This document shows positions 54,406-61,050 of a stretch of DNA of 64,000 nucleotides, one piece after another (position 1 is the stretch's first letter; each line of letters begins with the position of its first letter). Made by a program: the position numbers and the translations under genes. The notes beneath the pieces are model-generated. The model was not told the DNA's origin. It ran no database searches and saw only the letters and a program-made list of their open reading frames with translations. Source of the stretch: Nonomuraea cavernae (lineage in GTDB: Bacteria; Actinomycetota; Actinomycetes; Streptosporangiales; Streptosporangiaceae); contig NZ_BMNH01000022.1 of the NCBI RefSeq assembly GCF_014646355.1, forward strand, positions 62,001 through 126,000, in the 5' to 3' direction.

Positions 54406-55568
54406 CGGGACCGACCCGCATCGTGTCGGCATTCCACTTTTACCTCAAAACGGTTCTTATCGGCCTGGCGATCGACGATCAGATGGGCGCCCATGGCGGT
54501 GCAGCGGGCCGAAAGCGTCGCCAGACCGCTGCCGCCGGACACCTCACTCCGCGCGGCCTCGCGGACTCCGTCATTCACGACGATCAGCCTGATAAGCGGT
54601 TCGGTGTCCGCAACGGTGATCGACGCATGCCGTGCGTCACTGTGTCGCAGCACGTTCGTGACCGCCTCTCGGACCACCGCCGCCAGGAGGCGTGACAGCG
54701 CCTGGGGGATACGTGGAAGAACTTCTTGGTCGGCATCGATGCTCGCCTCGATTCCGGCCGAACGGAGCACGAGGTCGGCGGCCTGGAGCTGGGTCGCGAG
54801 GTCAGCGGTCGTCTCGCCGTGGATCGCCCGCCGGACTTCGACGAGCGTATCGTTTGCGAGCTCGCGGATCCCCTCGCTTTCCATGGCTGCCTGGGCGGGG
54901 TCACGGCGGGTGAGGTCCGCGGCCAGTTCTGCTTTGAGAGCGATGATGCCGAGGCGGTGCCCGAGCACGTCGTGGAGGTCACGGCTGACGCGCAGGCGCT
55001 CCTCGGCGATCGCGAGTTCCGCCTGTGCCTCCCGCCCGGCCTGCGCCGCCCACAGCAGCCGCAGCAGCCACACGAATGCTTGGCACATCGCCCATACCAC
55101 CAGGCCGCAACCGAGCGTTATCAGGACACCTGCGGCGATTGAGGTATCGAACACGATGCCACCGATCGAAGCCGCGGTTCCCAAGACCACCGCCGCCACG
55201 ATTCCCGTCTGCCACGTGATCAGCGCACAGGCGGCGATCGCGAAGCCCGCTAACCATGCCCACGGTTGCTCTCCACGCTCCGCCCACCCGTACGTTGGTG
55301 CCCACAACGCCAATGAGACGGCCAAGAGGAGTGCGGTCCTCCACCATGCGGCGCCGAGGGCAGGACTCGGGCTTACCGCGACCCATAACACCAGCATCAT
55401 GGTGGCACCGAATATGGCCAGCCCGGTCATGAAGACCGCGGCAAGCAATATGCTCGGAGGCGTCGTCAAGGACATCGGGATGATCAGCGCCCACGCAAAG
55501 CAGGCCATCAGGACGCCGAGCACGATCAAGCGAGGACCTGGTCGATTCACCGATCTTGGATCATCCAT
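54402..55568 (-). CDS. DesK-like sensor histidine kinase
   Basis: A 388-residue HisKA_3 kinase. The N-terminal half has five or six transmembrane helices and almost no extracytoplasmic loop, so it probably senses the membrane. The phosphoacceptor motif is VSRDLHDVLGHRLGIIALKAEL, the N box is REAVTNVLRHSDA, and the G region is GGSGLATLSARCTAMGAHL. It is paired with the overlapping response regulator. Confidence 0.93.
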   Translation of the reverse strand: MDDPRSVNRPGPRLIVLGVLMACFAWALIIPMSLTTPPSILLAAVFMTGLAIFGATMMLVLWVAVSPSPALGAAWWRTALLLAVSLALWAPTYGWAERGEQPWAWLAGFAIAACALITWQTGIVAAVVLGTAASIGGIVFDTSIAAGVLITLGCGLVVWAMCQAFVWLLRLLWAAQAGREAQAELAIAEERLRVSRDLHDVLGHRLGIIALKAELAADLTRRDPAQAAMESEGIRELANDTLVEVRRAIHGETTADLATQLQAADLVLRSAGIEASIDADQEVLPRIPQALSRLLAAVVREAVTNVLRHSDARHASITVADTEPLIRLIVVNDGVREAARSEVSGGSGLATLSARCTAMGAHLIVDRQADKNRFEVKVECRHDAGRSR

Positions 55569-55652
55569 TGATTGCTTCTTTCGTTGACTCGACCGACATC
55601 CCGTCGAAAAGAGCTGGGCGTCGGGGCTTTCCCTTGAGTGCGGACACCGATC

Positions 55653-55787
55653 TCAAGCAGCGGCCTTCAGGCTATCTGCCGTCTTCTCGTCGTCGATCGA
55701 GCTCAGCCGGCCGAGGCGGGAGTGCCGCCTGACCGTGTGGTGTCGGGTGATCCATCGGGACACCGCCAGGCGGACGGTCTGGGGTCG
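55653..55787 (-). pseudogene. C-terminal remnant of an IS3-family transposase
   Basis: The minus strand reads AVSRWITRHHTVRRHSRLG, then SIDDEKTADSLKAAA and a stop. This matches the integrase C-terminus of IS3 OrfB proteins (W-I-..YN-RRRHS-LG..SPIDYE...AA). The catalytic DDE part is absent. The rest of the 55569-55858 region shows no gene. Confidence 0.5.
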
Positions 55788-55858
55788 GGTCAGCGGTGCG
55801 CGCCCTGAAGCGTGTCGCTTCGCCACGATCCTCAGCGTCACGAGCAGCCGGCGCAACG

Positions 55859-55896
55859 AAAAGAGCCTTGCCCCACGATCACGCGGGGCAAGGCTC
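55859..55896 (-). terminator. intrinsic terminator of tRNA-Ala
   Basis: Perfect 12-bp stem GAGCCTTGCCCC / GGGGCAAGGCTC with a 10-nt loop, followed on the minus strand by TTTT. It lies 18 bp after the tRNA. Confidence 0.9.
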
Positions 55897-55913
55897 GAAC
55901 GTTGATGATGGGG

Positions 55914-55986
55914 TGGAGCTATGGGGATTCGAACCCCAGACCTCCTCCATGCCATGGAGGCGCGCTACCAACTGCGCCATAGCCCC
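55914..55986 (-). tRNA. tRNA-Ala(GGC)
   Basis: A 73-nt cloverleaf: acceptor GGGGCTA/TAGCTCC, D stem GCGC/GCGC, anticodon stem CCTCC/GGAGG with loop ATGGCAT (anticodon GGC), T arm TGGGG-TTCGAAT-CCCCA, discriminator A. The CCA end is not encoded. Confidence 0.97.
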
Positions 55987-56077
55987 TTGCTGCGTGAACC
56001 AGTGTATCGGACTCCGCAGACGGTCAAGCACCCCCAAACCGCGTACGGCACAGGGGCGCCGACGTCACGGGCGAGGG

Positions 56078-57544
56078 TCAACCGGCGGCGCGGGCCCGTT
56101 CGATGAGGCCGGCGAGCTCGGTCACCATCGGGTCCTCCGCGGCGCCGGCCAGGCGGCCGGCGTGCTCCGCGAGCGCGGGGAGGTCGAGGCCGAAGGCCTC
56201 GCGGTCGCGCAGGTAGAGGGCGAAGGCGGCGGCGACTACGTCCACCTGGAGCCGGAGGGGGGCGTCCGACCAGACCGAGTCCGCGAGGGCGCCCGCGTCG
56301 ACCGACTTGCTCGCCTCGGCGGGGCTCCTCGTGTCGGGGTCCTGCCAGCGCACCGTGGCCTGGGCGAGCTGGCCGGTCGCGCCCGGCCTGAGGCGCACGG
56401 AGTAGAGGGCGGTCACCGCGTGGCCGGGGCCGATCTCGCCGCCGTCACGGCTGTCGTCCCTGAACTCCTCGGCCTTCAGCGCGCGGTTCTCGTAGCCGAC
56501 GAGCTGGAAGCTCTCGACCACGGACGGGTTGAACACCACCTGCGCCTTGGCGTCGCGGGCACGCAGCTCGATGGTGGCGGGGAGTTGCCTGACGAAGACC
56601 TTGTCGGCCTCCTCCTGGCTGCTGACGTAGACGGCGGCGCCGTCGCCGTTGTCGGCCAGTTGCTCCATCAGCTCGTCGCCGTACTCACGGCCGACGCCGA
56701 CGGTGAGAAGGGCGATCTGCCGGCCGGCGTGTTCCTTGACCCGGTCGAGGATGGTCTGCCATGCGGTGCTGCCCTGGTTGGCCAGACCGTCGGAGAGCAG
56801 GATGACCCGGTTCGTGGCTGCGGGACGGAAGGCCTTGGCCGCCTCCTGGTAGCCGGCGACCAGGCCGGACTCGAGGTCCGTGCCGCCCTGGACGGTGAGT
56901 TCGTCCACCGCGCGGTGCAGGTCGGCGCGGGCGGCGAGCGGGGTCATGGAGGCGAGCAGCCGGGCCTCGTCGCTGAAGGACACGATCGACACCTGGTCGC
57001 CGGGAGCGAGCTGGTCGAGCAGCGTGTGCAGGGCCTGCTTGACCAGGTCGAGCCGGCCGGTCTCGGCCATCGAGCCCGACACGTCGACCACGAACGTGAG
57101 GTTGGCCGGGCGCCGGGCGGCGGCAGAGGAGCCACGGGTCTGCAGCCCCACGCGCAGGACCGCCTTGTCGCGGGTCATCCGCGCGCCGTCGAGGTGGACG
57201 GTGAACCCGTCGTCCGGGGGCTCCACGTAGTCCTGCCTGAAGGAGTTGACGAACTCTTCCGGCCGGATCTGCCCAGGTTCGGGCCAGCGCCCTTCCTGGA
57301 GCGTACGACGGGCGTAGCCGTACGAGGCGGTGTCCACGTCGAGGGCGAAGGTGGAGATCTGGGTCTCGGCCGGGGCCTTCTCGCTCCTGAGGGGCGAGGG
57401 CTTGGCGGTCGGGACCGGTTGCCGGTGCTCGCTGCTGGGGGCGCGCTCCCCGGAGTCGCCGGAGCCTTCAGGACCGCCACCGCACGCGGCGAGCACGAGC
57501 ACTCCAACAAGCCCGACACCTATAGCTAAAGGACGAAATTTCAC
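56078..57544 (-). CDS. von Willebrand factor A domain lipoprotein
   Basis: A 488-residue lipoprotein. The signal peptide ends in LVLAACGGG, a lipobox with the cysteine near residue 21. The N-terminal domain is of the YfbK-type vWF_N family (TFALDVDTASYGYARRTLQE, PEEFVNSFRQDY), and the vWA domain carries a complete MIDAS motif FVVDVSGSM with the downstream threonine (GGTDL) and aspartate (LLSDGLAN). A C-terminal DUF3520-like region follows. The GTG start has GGAGGT 7 nt upstream. The binding partner is unknown. Confidence 0.92.
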   Translation of the reverse strand: MKFRPLAIGVGLVGVLVLAACGGGPEGSGDSGERAPSSEHRQPVPTAKPSPLRSEKAPAETQISTFALDVDTASYGYARRTLQEGRWPEPGQIRPEEFVNSFRQDYVEPPDDGFTVHLDGARMTRDKAVLRVGLQTRGSSAAARRPANLTFVVDVSGSMAETGRLDLVKQALHTLLDQLAPGDQVSIVSFSDEARLLASMTPLAARADLHRAVDELTVQGGTDLESGLVAGYQEAAKAFRPAATNRVILLSDGLANQGSTAWQTILDRVKEHAGRQIALLTVGVGREYGDELMEQLADNGDGAAVYVSSQEEADKVFVRQLPATIELRARDAKAQVVFNPSVVESFQLVGYENRALKAEEFRDDSRDGGEIGPGHAVTALYSVRLRPGATGQLAQATVRWQDPDTRSPAEASKSVDAGALADSVWSDAPLRLQVDVVAAAFALYLRDREAFGLDLPALAEHAGRLAGAAEDPMVTELAGLIERARAAG

Positions 57545-57666
57545 TGCAAGCACCTCCACGCCGTATGACGGCACTGGTGGACGGGTGGCCGGGCCGGTGA
57601 CGTAAGCGAGCGCAAACCGCGACCGCCGCGTGATCGGTTGTGGCAAAGCGGTCATATCCGGTAGGC

Positions 57667-59448
57667 ATGGGTGCCGTGCGCGTCTATTTGGGCTTGGCCG
57701 CGAAGCGGCAGGACATCCCGGCCCGTGTCCTCGACCGGGTTCGAGCCGTCGTCGAAACCGCTTTCCCCGTGCCCGCCGACGTGATCCGCGGCAGAGAGTG
57801 GCACGGCAGGGGCGTGTCCCTGTTCGGGTGGACCAACGAGCCCGACGACTCGCGGCAGCCTCCGCTGATCTCCGAGGAGACCGGCCGGGTCCTCGGGCTG
57901 AACGGTCACCTGGCCGATCCGGCCGACGCCGCGCGGCTGCCCGGCGACACCGTGGGCGGTTGCTTCTCGGCCTGGATCGCCCGTGACGGCGAGCTGACCG
58001 CGAGCACCGCGATCAACCGGGTCTGCCCGGTCTTCTACGCCGAGACGCCCGACCTGCACGTCGTGGGCAGCCGCGCCCTGCTCGTGCACCTGGCCGCCCA
58101 GCAGGTGGACCGGATCGACCACGACCTGATGGCCCTGCAGACGATGATCAGGCAGGGCTTCTTCCTGTCGGACGAGACCCCGTACAAGGGGGTGTCGGCG
58201 CTGCGTCCCAGCTCGCGGATCGACCTCCGGGGCGGGAGCCGGACGATCACCGAGACCCCGCTGCCGGAGGCGGCGCCCGCGCCCACGTCGGCGCGGCGCA
58301 AGCGGGCGGCCGTCGACGAGCTGGCCGACGCGCTGCTGGCCACGGTCGCGCCGCTGCGCGAGGCCGGCGAACCGGTGAACCTGGCGCTGACCGGCGGGCG
58401 CGACACCCGCATCCTGGCGGCGTTGCTGCACGCGGCGCGGGTGCCGTTCCGGGTGACGACGAACGGGCTCGACACGCACCCCGACGTGATCCTCGCCCGG
58501 CAGATCGCGGCCAGGCTCAAGGTCGAGCACACGGTCATCGCGCCGCCGCAGACCGCGGCGAAGGACGCGGTGATCGTGGAGCACCCGCTGAGCCGGGCGT
58601 GGGAGACGCTGCGCACCTGTGAGGGGATGACCTCGGCGTACGAGTCGATCGTGAGCTACCTTCCCTACTCCGGCAAGCCGACCATGTCCGGGCAGAGCGG
58701 TGAGACCCTCAGGGCCGGCAGCCTCAACCTGCTCCAGACCGACCTCGGCGACAAGGCACTGCTCCGGCGGATCAACAACACGTTCTACAAGGACGAGAAG
58801 CTGTTCACCGCCGAGGCGAACGCGCACGCGCGGGAGCTGGCCAAGCCGTGGCAGGCCCGGCCGAACCGGCTGGAGGCGCTGGACCACATCTACATCTGGT
58901 ACAAGGTGGGCCGCTGGCAGGCCAGTGCACGGGCGGGCTCGCTGCGCCGGGGCGACCCGGTCCGGCCGTTCCTGGACAACCGGGTGGTGCGAGCGGCGTT
59001 GAGCCTGGACCAGGGCTGGCGACTCTCCGAAGAGGTGATTTATTCGCTTATTTTGCGCTTTGCCCCCGAGCTGCGGGACGTCCCGATCGAGGGGAAGCCG
59101 TGGCGGTTCGCGGAGGCGATGGCGGCGCGCCGGCCGCGCTGGTTCGAGCGGACGCACGTGCCGCCCGCGCATATGCCGACCCCCAGGACCGGCGGCGGGT
59201 GGAGCTGGCGCACCAGCCCGGGCCCGGCGCTGACGGACGTGCTGCGCGAGCAGGTGCTCGGCGGCCTCGACGCGCTCACCCCGATCGTCAACCCGGACGA
59301 GGTGCGCGCGCTGTTCGCCGATCCCGTGGTCAAGAAGCCCGCCCTGGCCTGGCACCTCTACACGGTCAGCACGCTGCTCACCGGCCTCTACCCCGGCAAG
59401 GAGCCCGAGGGCCTGGATGCGATCAGCGTCTCCCGGCCAGGAGCCTGA
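57667..59448 (+). CDS. asparagine-synthase-like protein
   Basis: A 593-residue AsnB-related protein. The C-terminal synthetase domain has a modified PP-loop, NLALTGGRDTRILAALLHA (about 238-254), where asparagine synthetases have SGGLDS; the ATP-binding role is probably kept. The N-terminal region resembles the glutaminase fold but does not start with the catalytic Cys2, so glutamine hydrolysis is unlikely. Such proteins amidate other substrates or form amide bonds (lasso cyclases, beta-lactam synthetases); the substrate here is unknown. A GTG at 57640 is an alternative start. The 3' end overlaps the convergent MFS gene by 61 bp. Confidence 0.85.
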   Translation: MGAVRVYLGLAAKRQDIPARVLDRVRAVVETAFPVPADVIRGREWHGRGVSLFGWTNEPDDSRQPPLISEETGRVLGLNGHLADPADAARLPGDTVGGCFSAWIARDGELTASTAINRVCPVFYAETPDLHVVGSRALLVHLAAQQVDRIDHDLMALQTMIRQGFFLSDETPYKGVSALRPSSRIDLRGGSRTITETPLPEAAPAPTSARRKRAAVDELADALLATVAPLREAGEPVNLALTGGRDTRILAALLHAARVPFRVTTNGLDTHPDVILARQIAARLKVEHTVIAPPQTAAKDAVIVEHPLSRAWETLRTCEGMTSAYESIVSYLPYSGKPTMSGQSGETLRAGSLNLLQTDLGDKALLRRINNTFYKDEKLFTAEANAHARELAKPWQARPNRLEALDHIYIWYKVGRWQASARAGSLRRGDPVRPFLDNRVVRAALSLDQGWRLSEEVIYSLILRFAPELRDVPIEGKPWRFAEAMAARRPRWFERTHVPPAHMPTPRTGGGWSWRTSPGPALTDVLREQVLGGLDALTPIVNPDEVRALFADPVVKKPALAWHLYTVSTLLTGLYPGKEPEGLDAISVSRPGA

Positions 59449-60659
59449 CCCGCGCGGGCCCGGCGCCAGGCGAGCGCGGCCGGCACGCCGGCGGCCAGCC
59501 CCGCCGCCCCCGCGACGCCCAGCGCGCCCGCCACACCTATGTTCGTGGCCAGCAGCCCGCCCACGATCATGCCGATGCCCTGGACGGCGACCAGGGCGGA
59601 GGAGGCGATCCCCAGCACCTGGCCGCGCCGCTCAGTGGGGACGATCCGAACGAACTCCGCGTTCGCCGTCACCTGGTAGGCGCCGAGCGCCCCCACGAGC
59701 GCCCACAGGAGCAGCGCCGCGACCGGACCCGGGACCACCGCCGAGACCAGCAGCGGCACGCTCGCGGCGCACGCCAGCGGTCCGAGCAGCCGCAGCCGCG
59801 TCTCAGTGGGGCAGAACCGGGTGAAGAGGAACACGCCCAGCACGTTCCCCACCGGCATCGCGGCCATGAGCAGGCCCACCATCACGGTGCCCTGGCCGAG
59901 CCCGGCGGCGTAGGGGGCGGCCAGCGCCTCCGGCACCACCTGGAACCCGGCGAGCATGGCGAGTGCCAACAGGCCGCGTAACCGGTGGTCGGAGACGAGC
60001 AGGCGCAGCCCCTCCAGCGGCCCGCCGCGCCGCCCCTGGCCGTCCCCCGCGGCCCCCGCGTCCCCCGCGGCGGGGTGCGGCCGGACGCCGCGCAGCACGA
60101 TCAGCGCGGCCAGCGCGAACGCCACCGCGTTGATCGTCAGCGACCCGGTCGTGCCCACCGCCGCCACCAGCACGCCCCCCGCCGCGAACCCGGCCAGGCT
60201 GACGATCTGGGAGGTGAGGTGCTGGATGGCGATGCCCGACTGGTAGACGTCCTTGGGCAGGATGTCGGGCGTGAGCGCCATCTGGGCGGCCGCGGCCGGC
60301 GATTCGAGCAGCTGCGAGGCGAAGATCAGGGCGCACAGCACCGGCAGCGGGATCCCCGGCACGGCCACCAGCGCGATCAGCGCGGCCCGGGCCAGGCCGC
60401 AGACGACGATCAGCCCGCGGCGGGAGTGGCGGTCCGCCAGCCCGCCCAGCAGCGGCCCGCCGATCAGCGCCGGCACCAGGGTGAGTGCGTACACGAGCGC
60501 GGTCACCGCGGCGGACCCGGTGCGCTCGTAGGCGAGCACCGCCAGCGCCACCCGGCCCAGCTGGGTCCCCGCGCGCACGACGGCCATCGCGCCCCAGAGC
60601 GCCCTGAACTCCGTGACGGCGAACGCCCGGCGGAAGGTCCCCGCCCCACCGCTCCCCAT
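59388..60659 (-). CDS. MFS transporter, probable drug or product exporter
   Basis: A 423-residue MFS protein with about 12 hydrophobic helices, of the MFS_3/enterobactin-exporter-like type (FRRAFAVTEFRALWGAMAVV at the start, LGGLADRHSRRGLIV between helices 2 and 3, TERRGQVLGIASSALVAVQG in the second half). GGGAGG precedes the ATG. It is downstream of the SARP regulator on the same strand, with a strong hairpin between, so it may export a compound controlled by that regulator. Confidence 0.87.
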   Translation of the reverse strand: MGSGGAGTFRRAFAVTEFRALWGAMAVVRAGTQLGRVALAVLAYERTGSAAVTALVYALTLVPALIGGPLLGGLADRHSRRGLIVVCGLARAALIALVAVPGIPLPVLCALIFASQLLESPAAAAQMALTPDILPKDVYQSGIAIQHLTSQIVSLAGFAAGGVLVAAVGTTGSLTINAVAFALAALIVLRGVRPHPAAGDAGAAGDGQGRRGGPLEGLRLLVSDHRLRGLLALAMLAGFQVVPEALAAPYAAGLGQGTVMVGLLMAAMPVGNVLGVFLFTRFCPTETRLRLLGPLACAASVPLLVSAVVPGPVAALLLWALVGALGAYQVTANAEFVRIVPTERRGQVLGIASSALVAVQGIGMIVGGLLATNIGVAGALGVAGAAGLAAGVPAALAWRRARAGQAPGRETLIASRPSGSLPG

Positions 60660-60734
60660 CGCCGCCTCCCCTCAGCCGTTCGCGTCAGCCATTCTCTCGG
60701 CCGCTTGTCTCGGCCGCTTGTCGTAGCGCGGAGA

Positions 60735-60767
60735 CGGCCGGCGGCGCGCTGGAAGCGCCGCCGGCCG
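60735..60767. terminator. hairpin between the short peptide ORF and the MFS gene
   Basis: Perfect 13-bp stem CGGCCGGCGGCGC / GCGCCGCCGGCCG with a 7-nt loop, no U-tract. It may end the SARP transcript before the exporter gene. A 13-bp direct repeat TCTCGGCCGCTTG (two copies, 60695-60720) lies just beyond it. Confidence 0.6.
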
Positions 60768-60840
60768 CAAGGTGAGTCAAGGCCGTCCGGAGACCGGGAA
60801 CCGGCGCACGGTCCCCGTCCACCCGACCGGCCTGGTCCGC

Positions 60841-60864
60841 TCAGTTCCAGATGATGTCACGCAT
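60841..60864 (-). CDS. possible seven-codon peptide gene
   Basis: ATG CGT GAC ATC ATC TGG AAC TGA encodes MRDIIWN. GGAGG, within AAGGGGAGGTGGG, lies 11 nt upstream. It is in the 391-bp gap between the SARP regulator and the exporter and is followed by a strong hairpin. A GTG-started 61-codon ORF (60777-60962) overlaps it in another frame. Very short ORFs arise easily by chance, so this is tentative. Confidence 0.25.
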   Translation of the reverse strand: MRDIIWN

Positions 60865-61050
60865 CTCGAAACCCACCTCCCCTTCAGTGCCCCGTGGTTC
60901 TCGGTGCCCCCGTCGTCGTTCGGCTGATCCGCCCCAGTCGAAGCAGCGCAGAACTCCTCCACTTCCCCCGTTGGACCGCCCGCCGGACGGAGACGCGGGC
61001 TGTCGCCTCCCTTTCTGCCAGGCCGGGTTGATGCGCGAGCTATACGCCGG

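Noticed and set aside
55796-57529. A 577-codon plus-strand ORF
   Set aside because: It runs through the tRNA gene and antisense to the von Willebrand lipoprotein, which has a signal peptide, MIDAS motif and ribosome site.
60777-60962. A 61-codon GTG ORF (VEEFCAASTGADQPNDDGG) as a peptide precursor
   Set aside because: It has a GGGGGAA site, but its 3' half looks random and crosses into the terminator side; weaker than the alternative in the same gap.
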